Positions 42,667 to 53,290 of a stretch of DNA of 64,000 nucleotides are shown piece by piece; the stretch's first letter is position 1, and each line of letters opens with the position of its first letter. The position numbers were made by a program, and so were the translations under genes. The notes under the pieces are model-generated. The model made no database searches. It had not been told where the DNA came from and was given only the letters and a program-made list of their open reading frames with translations. The stretch is from Tilletia caries (Eukaryota; Basidiomycota; Exobasidiomycetes; Tilletiales; Tilletiaceae), in NCBI GenBank assembly GCA_032718865.1, contig JALUTQ010000004.1, forward strand, positions 248,001 through 312,000. Direction: 5' to 3'.

Positions 42667-42902
42667 TGTCAGATTTCGGTCTGAAGACTTATGCTTTTTC
42701 TTGCTAGCAGATATGCGTGCAACACCTACTCAATCAGCCCTGGGTACGTTGTACTTGAGGGATAACAGTGAGTGTGGGATTGACGATGATTGTTCTACGT
42801 CTACAGGCACACGAGCCAAAGGAGGGTAAAGGGAAGGTTCTGCTGATGATCACTCTCGATCAGTGACAGGACTTCCATGTGGAACGCGGCACGATTCTGA
42901 CA
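42667..42902 (-). repeat. Copia 5' LTR
   Basis: 236 bp, TG...CA ends, followed by the GTATG target duplicate at 42903-42907. It should hold the promoter of the element, directing minus-strand transcription. Confidence 0.93.
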
Positions 42903-43239
42903 GTATGGAACAGCGAAGTGCTCCCCTTTTGACTTGGACGTCGGATCTTCATTCGTGACCACCACCACACACGCCAACGAATGCACACACCGACACATAC
43001 TCATAGCCACCTCTCTCTTCCTTGGGGCGATCTCGAGAGATAGAGTCGAGCTTGCGCATCTGTGTACCGGTGCGTGCTTGTTCTGACATACTGTGGCCTT
43101 TCCTCTCACTGACGGCTGACCCTTCTTCCTACACTCCGCGCCTCCGCCCCAAACAGGACGTGATCTTCTGCGCTCTCTGCGCCCCACGACACTCTGCACC
43201 TCCGCCCCAGACAGGACGTGATCCTCTGCGCCCCATCGA
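42903..43239. repeat. intergenic stretch with a short tandem duplication
   Basis: From about 43138 an approximately 60-bp unit (CGCCTCCGCCCCAAACAGGA then CGTGATCTTCTGCGC) is repeated once at about 43197 with minor changes. The repeats abut the start of the GMC relic. Confidence 0.6.
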
Positions 43240-44270
43240 CACTCCGCGCCTTCTACTACTCTGCGGCATCGGTCCGCGAGCGGAGCTAGAGCAGCTAGGG
43301 CTACGAGTCCACATCGACGTGCCCAGCGTGGGCGATAACTTGCAGGAACATCCGGAGTCGATCATCATGTGGGAGACTTGGGATACACTTGGGATACGCC
43401 GGCGGAAACGGTCATGTCGAGAGATGCGGGTCTCTTCTTGCGGATCTTGCCTCGGGCGGGCGAGTCTAGATCGGAGCACTGGCCTAACGAACCGACCTCG
43501 CACCTGGGACCGGACTTGATGGTGCGTTTGAACCGTCCTCGCTCGCGGCGCTGGGAAGAAACTGACACTCTCTGCTTTCGCTCCTTTGGTATGGTAGGCA
43601 CACATCAACCAGGTCCCTTGGGCCAAGCACCCAGGCAGACTCGGCTTCGATGTACCAGCGCATGCCAGCTGTGTGACGCTTCACATCACATCACCCGTAG
43701 CCAGGGTCGAGGCAAGCTTAGTCTGCAAAGCGCAGGCGCAGACGGGCAGGATAAGCCCTTGTTGGATTGCCTTCCTTGAAGACGAGCAAGGTACGGTGCC
43801 CACATTGTGAGTCTGATGAGTCGGACTTCCTTTTCATGTAATCGCCTTGCTGACAATAGGATGAGTGATTGTTTGTTTCCTGTAGCTTGTGTAGGTGATC
43901 AAGATTGCACGCAAAATAGCCAGGTGGGCGAGCGCAGCCCTGCTACGCTCGCCACCTGCTCTGCGAAGTCGCACCCGGCCCTCAAATTCAACTCCAGTCC
44001 GACGCGGACCTCTCCGCCTACTCCCGCAGCGTCGCCCACACCGTGTACCATCCATGCGGCACCTGCAAGATGGGCACCCCCACGACGGACCCTCTGGCCG
44101 TGGTGGGGGACCGGCACACGCGGGTCTGGGGGCCGGGGCTGCCAATGTGCGGGTGATAGACGCGAGTGTGTTCCCGGTGATCACGACGACCAACCCATTG
44201 TTGACGGTCTGGCAGGTTGCTGAGGCGGGTGCGGAGCGGATTCGGAATGAGGCATGGAGGGCGAGGTGGG
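43240..44270 (+). pseudogene. GMC oxidoreductase relic
   Basis: Fragments of one GMC flavoprotein lie in order but in different frames. CGIGPRAELEQLGLRVHIDV followed by PSVGDNLQEHPE is the conserved middle block. AETVMSRDAGLFLRILPR comes next. The C-terminal block SRSVAHTVYHPCGTCKMGTP holds the catalytic His region, and IDASVFPVITTTNPLLTVWQ the end. The N-terminal FAD-binding GxGxxG part is missing and at least three frame changes are needed. GMC enzymes (alcohol, glucose, aryl-alcohol oxidases) are common secreted enzymes of basidiomycetes. Introns could explain some frame changes, but not the missing N-terminus. Confidence 0.8.
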
Positions 44271-44670
44271 GGAGGTGGGGGACCTTGGGCGGGCTAAGCG
44301 TGTGGAGGAGGAGCAAGTTCAGCTTCGGCGTCAGCAGCGGCGGTCGGAGAAGAAGGAGGCGGAGGAGGCGCAATGACATGGCGAAACATCCAGCCCAATC
44401 GCCACTCTTGGTTCGTTGGGTACCGCGAGTATGGAAGCGCGCACTCAGGCACTGACGCACCCCTCCTTTGCCCTTCACATTTCGTACACAGGAAATACGA
44501 TTCCATAAACCCGACTATACTTGATACTACCCTCCTAGACCCGAGTTTCGACTCGGGTGGCGTGACATCTTGCTGCCAAGTGAGTGGACCCTGCTTTACT
44601 CGTTTTTACCCGAAAGAGACTCACCCCAGCTTCGCCTCTTGCTCCTTGTCTTCGTTGCAGTGCGACTGCC

Positions 44671-44680
44671 GCCTATAAGA
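44671..44680 (+). promoter_or_regulatory. TATA-like box of the H3-variant gene
   Basis: GCCTATAAGA, about 103 bp before the H3-variant ATG, in a normal distance range for a fungal TATA element. Motif match only. Confidence 0.4.
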
Positions 44681-44775
44681 GGAGCCTCGATGGGGCATCC
44701 TCCATCTGAGTTTCCCCTCCTCACAGCTCCTTCATCCTCACTTGACTCCTACTCCTACACTCCCTCACTGTTGAT

Positions 44776-45282
44776 ATGGCTCGTACCAAGCAAACGGCGC
44801 GACGCTCGACCGGCGGCAAAGCCCCTCGGGCTGTCCTCTCGACGAAGAAGGTTGCGGCCCTTACCAACCCTGCGGCCCTTACCAACCCAACTCAACCCGG
44901 AAAGGGAATTGCCGGAGGTGAGTTGTCCTTCCCTGCCGGTCTTCTTCCTTGGTGTTGACGATGCGTCCATCTCACAGTCAAGCGTCCCCATCGGTACAAA
45001 CCGGGCACGGTCGCGTTACGCGAGATCCGGCGCTTTCAAAAGAGCACGGAGCTGTGCATTCGCAAGCTCCCCTTCCAGCGTCTCGTGAAGGAGATCGCGC
45101 AGGACTTCAAGACTGACCTTCGATTTCAGTCGGCGGCTATCGGCGCGCTGCAGGAGGCTTCGGAGGCCTTCCTCGTTCGCCTGTTCGAGGACACCAACTT
45201 GGCCGCCATCCACGCCAAGCGCGTGACCGTCATGCCCAAGGACATGAAGCTCGCCCGACGCATTCGCGGCGACCGCGCTTGA
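44776..45282 (+). CDS. divergent histone H3 variant
   Basis: Two exons (44776-44917, 44978-45282; 60-nt intron) give 148 residues including Met, against 136 for canonical H3. The histone fold ([80 protein letters not shown]) is intact with conservative changes only. The tail starts ARTKQTAR as usual, then has Arg at position 9 and lacks the ARKSAPS segment with Lys27. In its place is an insertion with a tandem [12 protein letters not shown] repeat. Lys4, Lys14, Lys23 and a Lys at the Lys36 position remain. It lacks CENP-A features, so it is not the centromeric form. Whether it is expressed is unknown; neighbours are damaged genes, but this frame is clean. Confidence 0.85.
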
Positions 45283-45351
45283 TCCTATCGGATTCTTCTC
45301 CACTGTTCCTCATTCGCGGCGACCGAACTTGACCCTATCGGATTCTCTCCT
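45261..45351 (+). repeat. 50-bp tandem duplication at the H3-variant stop
   Basis: CATTCGCGGCGACCG...CTTGATCCTATCGGATTCT at 45261-45300 recurs at 45311-45350 with few changes. It duplicates the last codons and the start of the 3' UTR downstream of the stop. Confidence 0.85.
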
Positions 45352-45782
45352 GGTCCTTTGCTGTGGTGTTCTTTCCTCTTTCGACACAACCCTTCCAATG
45401 AACACACTCGCGTTTCAATCTTCAAACGATGTACAAAGAGAGGATGTTTCAAGAGAGAGAGAGAGAAGAATGACTGGATCGACTGCGCCGGTGCGTCTCA
45501 GTAAAAAATGAGGCGCTGCGGGTACGCTGCTGAAACACTCACCTCTTCACGCTGTCGACCCGCTGCTCAACACCCACCAGCCAGACAGCCGTCAACCTGG
45601 CCACTCCCAACCAGAGCAGCTGCAGCTTCAAGGCTTCAAGCACCCGTCCCCCCAAGCACCAGTCTCCCGTCGAGTCCCGGCTTCTGCTCCTCGCCGATGC
45701 CTTCTTCGCCATCAGACACGACTAAGCCTCCTCGACCTCGGCTGGGCTGCTTACTGTCAGCTCTTCGACAGTGCCACCAGCG

Positions 45783-46403
45783 ATGGGGATGAACAGCGGG
45801 AGCGGCATCAATGGCAGCACAGCCTACACAGGCGTCGGCCCATCCTCCTCCTCCACAGCATCAGCCGCCAACATGTCCGCACGGCAGAAGGCCGCCCGCG
45901 CAAGCGCATACGAAGACCTCGGACAGGAGCTCCACGCCTCCTCAGCACTCAAGACCGTCGGGAACTACACCCTCGGAAGGCCGATCGCAGAGGGCACCTT
46001 CGGCAAAGTTAGTCTGGCCACATATCGACTTACCAACACCCGCGTCGCCATCAAGCAGATCCCCAAGTCACACTCCTCCCACGCAGCCGCCGCGCTCACC
46101 AGGGAGATCCACCATCACCGCAAGCTGCACCACCCACACGTCACCCAGCTCTACGAGGTCCTCGCGACCGACTCTTCCATCTGGATGGTGTCCAAACTCT
46201 GCGCGGGGGGCGAGTTGTACGACTACCTCGTCGAGCGGGGAACCTTACCCGACGCCGAAGCACGCCGTCTCTTCGGACAGCTCTGTCTCGCAGTCACAGT
46301 TGACACCCATCTCAACCTCAGCACGCGCGGCGCATCTTACGGACTTCTACACAGTGAGTACCTCCCATCATTCTTCTTCGTTCTCTATCATTCTCATTGC
46401 TGA
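45783..46403 (+). pseudogene. truncated Ser/Thr protein kinase (CAMK-like N-lobe)
   Basis: It starts at ATG 45783. After a Ser/Gly-rich start the N-lobe is well kept: NYTLGRPIAEGTFGKVSLAT (Gly loop), TRVAIKQIPK (Lys), TREIHHHRKLHHPHV (helix C Glu), and SKLCAGGELYDYLVERGTLP with LFGQLCLAV at the hinge. Sequence homology stops there. Where family members have HRDLK and DFG, the frame runs into unrelated sequence and TGA at 46403. The best comparison is the SNF1/KIN-type CAMK family. It could still make a catalytically dead fragment; I call it a pseudogene since the catalytic loop is absent downstream in all frames. Confidence 0.75.
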
Positions 46404-47197
46404 CCGCCTCCTTGGTTCAACAGGAAGTCCGTTTGCTTTTGGACTTCCATTCTACAGTTCTTCCCCGTCCCCGGCCTCAGCTCTGAGGTCAGCCGCCCGT
46501 GTCGAACCCCTAGTGGGATTACACGGGATGCGTTCGCGCAAGGGATGCCCGGAGTTGTTGGTCGGGCGACAAACGGTGCCCGGAAGCACCGTCGACCGCG
46601 ACAAACGGTGTCCGGAAGCACCGTCGGCAAACCTCTTTCTGTGTTGTTCGTCAAGCTGAATCTTTGCAGGTGAGTTGCTCTGTAACATCTGCAATCTGGG
46701 TTTCTCTCGCTGATCATCTCCAAACAACTCAAAACAGGTTCCCTGATGTCAACAGCCCCAAGACAACCCTCACCTCCCCGAACCGAACCAACCACAGCGG
46801 CCGCGTCTTCATAACGCCGCTTCTCGTCCGAACTGCGCCAGACGGACGAAGGGAGGAAGTTGGGTGTGGAATTGGCTGTGGCGGAGGACGAGGCGGAGGA
46901 GGCGTTCGGCGTGGACCAGGCCCTTCTCACCATTGTCACTGCGACGGGCCCGTCTTCAACTTGTGGCTCGACCACCTACCTCCCCCTCCCTCTCTCCTCC
47001 CTTGGTCAACCACCCAGCGGGACCCCCTCGTTGGGGACTGCGAGGGTTGCCAAGGGTTGGAGACGGCGCTTCACGTCCGCAACTCAGCTCGCGGAGCGCT
47101 CGCCAAATTGCACCGCCACCCACACACCCACACATCTCTCTTACGACCTCTCATACCCACACATCCTTACCGACCTCATCACAGCACATCCACAATC
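46404..47197. other. region between the kinase relic and the desaturase
   Basis: About 790 bp. A short near-tandem repeat GCGACAAACGGTG(C/T)CCGGAAGCACCGTCG occurs at 46566-46624. The part adjacent to 47198 is C/A-rich as in fungal promoters. No gene is recognised. Confidence 0.45.
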
Positions 47198-48431
47198 ATG
47201 TCGGCCACTGACTCGCGTCTGGCACCAATCGCCACTCCTCCCCAGACAGAGGACGAGAGCACACAGACCAAGCGTGCCGCTCCTGTCAAGGCACCCAAGT
47301 CCGGCCACGCCGACGACGGCCTGTCAGACAATTACATTCAGCGCATGCTTCAGAAGCCCGACGACTTGCCACCCTTCCGCCTCTCCAACATCTTCAATGA
47401 GCTACAATATGTTTCCACAATTGTCCTCTTCACAACACCAATCCTCGCCGCCTACGGTATCTGGATAACACCATTGCAGGCTACAACCTTCTGGTGGTCC
47501 TTCGTATACTATTTCCTCACTGGTCTTGGCATCACCGCCGGTTACCACAGACTGTGGGCACACCGCGCATACAACGCCTCGACTCCTCTTGACTACTTCC
47601 TCGCATTCATGGGCACTGGCGCAGTTGAGGGCTCCATCCACTGGTGGGCTCGTGGTCACCGCGCGCACCACCGTTACACCGACACCAACCTCGACCCGTA
47701 CGGAGCCCACAACGGTCTTCTGTGGTCCCACATCGGTTGGATGATCATCAAGCCCCGTCGCAACCCCGGTGTTGCTGACATCAGCGACCTCCGCAAGAAC
47801 CCTGTCATCAAGTTCCAGCACCGCTTCTACCTTCCCCTCATCATTCTCATAGGCTTCGTCTTCCCCACCGTCGTTGCTGGTCTCGGCTGGAATGACGCGC
47901 GGTGGCTTCTACTACGCCGCCGTCGCCCATCTCGTGTTTGTTCACCACTCAACCTTCTGCGTCAACTCACTCGCGCACTGGCCGGGTGAGGCATCCTTCG
48001 ACAACAAGATGACTCCTCGCGACCACTTCATCACCGCCTTTGTCACCGTCGGCGAGTGTTACCACAACTTCCACCACCAGTTCCCCATGGACTACAGGAA
48101 TGCCACCAAGTGGTACCAGTCCGACCCTACCAAGTGGTCCATCGCCACCATGTCGTTCCTCGGACTGGCCTCGCACCTTCACGTGTTCCCCGACAACGAA
48201 GTCCGCAAGGGTCGTCTCGCAATGGAGCTCCAGAAGCTGCACGAAGGCAACCGCGACATCACCTGGCCCACTTCCGCCAACCACCTTCCCGTCATCTCAT
48301 GGTCCGACTACCAGGCTGAGGCCAAGACCCGTCCCCTCATTGTCGTCTGCGGCTTCATCCACGATGTTGGCAGCTTCATGGAGCAGCACCTGCCCTCAAC
48401 ATGCACGGCGAAGGTCCTCGTCCGCCACTGA
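47198..48431 (+). pseudogene. delta-9 acyl-CoA desaturase (Ole1-like), frame-broken and without its cytochrome b5 end
   Basis: From ATG 47198 the membrane desaturase domain is complete: GITAGYHRLWAHRAY (His box 1), ARGHRAHHRYTDTNLDPY (box 2) and, in another frame, GECYHNFHHQFPMDYRNA (box 3). The family makes oleate and palmitoleate in the ER membrane. Between GLGWNDA and RGGFYYAAVAHLVFVHHSTF (about 47895-47905) the frame changes; about two bases are missing in a GCGCGG context, not a long run. Downstream, PLIVVCGFIHDVGSFMEQH marks the start of the usual C-terminal cytochrome b5 domain, but EHPGG and the rest are gone and unrelated sequence leads to a stop at 48431. So the electron-donor domain is lost. 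Confidence 0.85.
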
Positions 48432-49103
48432 CTCGCCCGTGCTTGAAAAGGAGGCCTTCAACGCGGACGCGGCCTTGGGTACGACGGAGGGGCAGGAGCA
48501 GGCCGCTCGAGTACCCCGCTTCACCACTGTCTCGCCCGAAGTCCTGCTCGCCATCTTCACCGAGACCGAGGACGACCCGGAGACCATTGCGCGGAACGTC
48601 GCCATCGAGAAGGAGATCGACCACTTCTTGGGCATCAGCAAGGACGCACAGTCGTCGTCGTCCCAGCAGGCGATTGGGTTTACGCCGCAACGTCGGGAGG
48701 CCGCTGCGTTGTCGTCGCGATATGCGGTCAAGGCGGAGGATCAGTTTGATACGACCCGGCGGAGGAAGAACGCTTCGTACCCTTCGGGCGCTTCGGAACT
48801 GATGGCACTCTTCCCTGGTCCTGCCCATCGACAACCACTGCTGAGCAACCTCCAGAGACTGAGACAGCTAGTGGTAGCGCGCCAGTGGGAGCAAAGCAAG
48901 GGACGGGAGTCGTGCAGCAGGAGCAACAACAACAGCCAGAAGACGTCAGCATGCAGGATGCCCAACAGCAGGAGATAGCAACTTCGGCGGCCGCGGCGGC
49001 CGATGACACCCCGGTGCCCGCGCTTGGGTCGTATAGCGAATCGAACTCGACGTTGTTGTCCGCATGTCATCCGAATAATGTCTGTCGTTGTCTGCATCCT
49101 TGA
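48432..49103 (+). other. coding-like fragment of unknown origin
   Basis: Frames open through 48978 and 49103 contain low-complexity but protein-like sequence (FTTVSPEVLLAIFTETEDDP, then a Gln/Ala-rich end). It follows the desaturase break without a start codon of its own. It looks like the 3' part of another gene joined to the desaturase relic; the family is not recognised. Confidence 0.35.
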
Positions 49104-49565
49104 AATTTCTCTAAGTCTTTTTTATGCTGTACGGCACGCTTACGGCCGAGAGAAATGAAGCAGTGCTTGCCCATCCCCGCTCGAGCCCTGCCCGGCCTTC
49201 CTGCATCATCCCCACCACCGTCGTTGCCACCTCGATCACCGCCAGGCGCCAGGCGCCAGCATCACATAGTCTCTTCTGACGGTCGCTCTGTCCCCACCTG
49301 CATCATCAACGTCGACCGACAACATTTCCACAGTCATCGTCTCCACCTAGCGCATGGTCACTTATTGTGCCCATCCTCACATCGAACCCTTACCCCTCCG
49401 CGATCTACCTCCCGCCTCGGCAGCTCCGGGTATGTGTTTCTGGGAGTGTATGTACCGCGACAATCTAGTACTGACATATCGCATTCGCTGCTGCCCTCCA
49501 CAGAGATCAGAACTCCGGAACAGCAGCACTCTCCCCGCCTGCGGAACGATCACTCTGAATGAAGA
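49104..49565. other. region upstream of the Tnp2 gene
   Basis: About 460 bp, with CAGGCGCCAGGCGCCAGC at 49242-49259. No supported gene and no CACTA terminal repeat was found by eye. Confidence 0.45.
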
Positions 49566-52500
49566 ATGTCTCAGCAGCGTCAAGTCGTCTGCCACTGCTC
49601 CACATGTGGACCTGGGGGCCGGCACGTTGTTCGTGCAACCAGGAAGCGGCACGAACTGGACGACCTCAACCCTTGGAACGCTGCCGAACCGAATGCGTCG
49701 ACGACATCGGACGAGCTGCTCTTTCCCGAAGATGACTTCGGCACGCTCGATGCACTGGAGTCGGACTGGGGCGCCCACGATGACGAGAATGGCTGGGGCG
49801 GCGATGTGGACAGCTCGATGACTGCTGTGAGTATCTGCACCAGTGTTGTGCCTGAACAGCAGCTGACACTAGAATCTTTCTTGTCCTGCAGACTGGAGTG
49901 GACAACAACGAAGATCCGGAGCTGGTGGCGGCAGCGGCGGTAGACGACAGCTTGGTGCCAACGATGTCTCAGCTAGAGACAGACTGGATGCGCACGGATA
50001 ACGAGGGGGTTACGGCTCGTCCGGAAGGGCTCTGGCTCTTCGAGCTACTCCTGGTCTGGTTGAATGCCACTTTCGGGATCTCGGAGCACATATGCGGCCT
50101 GCTCTTAACATTCATCGAAGCCCTGCTAGCCCAGACAACCCGGCAAGGCGAATGGATGCCCACGTTCAGCGCAAAGCCCCAAGCATCGGTACGTCTCCGC
50201 CGTATCCGGCAGAGTCTATGGCAAGGCTCACTCTCGGTTGCCTACGCCCTGTGCCCCGTCAACACATGTTGGACGCCACACATCTTGGACAACAACACCC
50301 CCTCCAAGTGCACCCAATGCGACGGACCTCTGCTTCTTGGTACCGATACTTCCGGCGAGGACGACGAGGAGGCAGATGCTGACGTTCCTGCACCCAGTCA
50401 GTCGAAACGGAGCAGGGCTCGACTAACTCTCCACTACGAACCGATTTCCTCTTGGCTCCTCGAACTCGCCAGACGCGAAGAATTCTTCTCTCTCTGCAAT
50501 CAGTGGCGGTCGCGGCAACACAACCCCGGAGTTCTCGAAGACATCTACGATGGGGATGCATGGGCATCCGACGCCCGCATTGCCTCAGGGAATAACCTGT
50601 CCCTCACCATGATGATCGACTCCGTACAGCCATTCAGCCGCTCGGGTACGACTCCTTACAGCTGCTGCGTCGTATCCTTGAGGATCGACAACCTCCCACG
50701 ACAGTTGCGGAACTCACCCGACTCAACCCACATCTGCTGCATCTTGCCTGGACCCAAAAAGCCGAAAGTCGAAGCTCTACAATCGGTACTACAAATCATG
50801 ATCACGGAACTCCACCGCCTCGCAACGGCCGGACTGAAGGTGATCGACTGGTCGGGCGCGACGCACCACCTTCATGCTCGCCTTCGATGCCTTATCGCCG
50901 ACACGGAAGCCCGCACCAGCGTAGCTGGTTTTCCACATCATTCGTCCAAAGAACAGTTCTGTCCGTGGTGTACAGCGGACGGCGACACTTGGGTACACCG
51001 GCATCTGGAGGCAAAACCGTTCGAAATGCGTACAGCCGGCGACCATCGCAGGGACTCCCTAGCGGCGTTACGAGATACGCTCAACGAACCCTCGGCACTG
51101 GACGTAGTCCTGTTACGAAGGGGAGCGGCTGCTGCTCCCTGCGCCTTATACAAGCTGGACGGATGGTCGAGCCTCACGATGGCTCCTGTGGACGTCATGC
51201 ACGCCCTCGATCTTGGACTCTGTCGACACTTCTGGACGGACACACTGACGGCAGGAGGTCTTCTGAAAGGCCCGGACCTCAAGCGCTGTCAAGCTCTGCT
51301 CGCCGCGACGACGTACCCGGCCGGTATGACCAAGATTTCCACAACCCTCGGCGACACAGGAGGAGGATCCCCTACAGCACACGGTTGGTCCATCCTATCT
51401 CGGTACCTGTTGCCCCTTCTGCTCGCGCTTTCGTGGTCAGTCTCTGGAGAGACAGAAAAGGTGTTCTCTTCCACGAAGCGGACGGTAACGAGCAGCACCA
51501 AGGGGAAAGGCAAGGCCAAGGGAAAAGGCAAGGCCAAGGCACCACGAGGGCGACGCCAGGAGGAGGAGCCCGGGTCCGAAGAGGAGGAAGACAACAGCAG
51601 CATGGCTTCGGAGACTGATAACGAAGAAGGGCAAGATACGAAACCGCCTCGGAAACGCAAGAAAGTCAGCGAACACAACAAGAAGACGAGGACTTTCTCC
51701 ACCCCCGTGAAGCTTGTTCGAATTGTGGAAGCCAGCCTACATCTAGCACATTCTACAAGACTCGCACACGCCTACATTCTCGCGGATGCACAGCTCGAAA
51801 AACTACACGAACATCTCTCCGACCTCGTCAAGATCTTTGCCACGGATCTCCATCCACGATGGCTGACCTACAATTATCACATCGTGCTCCATATAGCGGA
51901 CCAGATCCGCCTCCATGGCCCGCCGAGGGCGTACTGGGCCTACCCATCGGAGCGCCTCTACGGACTAATGAAGCAAGTAAGTAATCAGATTCGAACTCCA
52001 ACTCCAAAAACACTCACTACTATTCCATCCATCAGATCAAAACCAACCGACATCGGAACGGGCAGATCGAATTCTCCCTGATCAGTCGGACGGACGACCG
52101 ACATCGCGTCGCGACAGCCCTCGAGAACCTCCCGCCTTTACCTCTCGTCACGACAATGAGAGCAATCATCAAGGGCGAGAGTCGGCAGGACGCGAAGACG
52201 ATGGATGACGAAACGGACCAAGGCTTCACATCATCCCGAACCCGAACCGCCAAACCGATGCGACTGACCCTAACCCAACTAGAAGCCGTCTGCAGCATCG
52301 CCAATAGGAGCCGCCCCGCCGATTCCCAGCCGCTGATCCCTTTGGCGGCCAGTACACCAGGTCGGAGAGAAAACGTTGCCAACAACATGGCCACTCGCCT
52401 CAACCGGATCGACGTAAGAAACTCAACTTTATCCCCACAGGGCCCAGCGCACGCAGCGACTTCCGACCCGTCCTTCTGTGTTGTGAGATTCGGTGGTCAG

Positions 52501-52770
52501 AAGAGACTGGCTAACTTTCTATACGCTTTCAAGCACAGTTTTTTCGAGGAGGCCGCACAGACGATGATACAAAACACGTACGCCCAGATCAAAGTCCTCC
52601 AACACCAGGACTGGCCTGACCGACATCTGTTCTCGGACTCGATGTGGACAGAACTGGGATATGTGTTGGCAACGCGGGACGACCCACAGGAGGCGGTGAT
52701 CAGCGTCGAGGACATTGCATCTGTAGCGTTGACAGTGAACACTGCATCGATTGGATGGACAAGGGCAGGG
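49566..52770 (+). CDS. Tnp2-like (CACTA/EnSpm) transposase, split by an LTR element
   Basis: Exons 49566-49826, 49892-51976 and 52036 onward keep frame. A Cys-rich start (VCHCSTCGPGG) leads to the basidiomycete Tnp2 core: CCILPGPKKPK, AGFPHHSSKEQFCPWC, and APVDVMHALDLGLCRHFW. The DUF4218-type block AQLEKLHEHLSDLVKIFATD, then NYHIVLHIADQIRLHGPPRA with PSERLYGLMKQIKTN, follows. This transposase class moves CACTA-type elements. The last exon runs to AAGGGCAGGG (52770), where a 2.76-kb LTR element begins. Beyond it (55528) AGGG ACC ATC GTA continues in the same frame for about six codons to TAG 55551-55553. With a split last exon the gene is probably disabled, although only the extreme C-terminus is affected. 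Confidence 0.85.
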
Positions 52771-53013
52771 TGTGCTGGCAATGGCCAACCACACGTGGCA
52801 TTGCCATGTGGCTATTTCTTTATCTTATCTCTTATCTCTCTCTTTCACTTTTCTCATCACTCACTCCTCTCTCGGCCGAGAGTCTTCCGCTCTCCTCAAT
52901 CCTCATCACCTGCGCCTTCCTTTCTTCCTTTGTACTTAACTTCCACACGCATTCATATACACATCAAGCCTTTCTTTCCTTTGCAGTAGCTGCACATTAC
53001 TCTTGCCAGTATA
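52771..53013. repeat. left LTR of the non-autonomous element
   Basis: 243 bp, almost identical to 55285-55527; C/T-rich with TCTCTCTTTCACTTTTCTC. Confidence 0.85.
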
Positions 53014-53079
53014 TGGTGATGAGAGGGATTCTCTGTTGATACCCGACCGACGGACTCACAGTTCCCACCCCGAGCTCAA

Positions 53080-53290
53080 CCTCACCACTCCGGTCTCTGC
53101 ACCCACCAGGTCGTCGAACCTACTCCGGTCTCTGCACCCATTCGGTCTTCGAACCAACTCAAGGTCTCTGAACCAACTCAAGGTCGCGCACCCACTTCGG
53201 TCTCTTAACCAACTCAAGGTTGTCATACCCACTTCGGTCTCTGAACCCACTCCGGTCGCAGTACCCATACCAGCTCTTCGTTGAGCATCT
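53080..53290 (+). repeat. degenerate minisatellite
   Basis: About seven imperfect units built on CC(A/C)ACTCCGGTCTCTGAACC and CAACTCAAGGTC, inside the non-autonomous LTR element. Confidence 0.7.

Larger units (their letters stand above)
36617..42902 (-). mobile_element. complete Ty1/Copia LTR retrotransposon
   Basis: 6286 bp on the minus strand. LTRs at 36617-36851 and 42667-42902 differ by about one base (a T-run length). Both start TGTC and end GACA. GTATG is duplicated at 36612-36616 and 42903-42907. After the 5' LTR (42667, reading minus) comes TGGTAGCTCCGCC, the likely primer-binding site; before the 3' LTR lies a purine tract CAGGAGGGAG. Order is gag - protease - integrase - reverse transcriptase - RNase H, the Copia order. 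The LTR identity and clean target duplication indicate a recent insertion. Confidence 0.95.

Noticed and set aside
44776..45282. Centromeric H3 (CENP-A)
   Set aside because: The loop 1 and helix 2 region is canonical and the N-terminus starts [13 protein letters not shown] has a divergent tail and a distinct targeting region.
52411..52441. 27-nt mini-intron in the Tnp2 gene (GTAAGA...CCCCACAG)
   Set aside because: Too short for spliceosomal removal; the frame is open through it.
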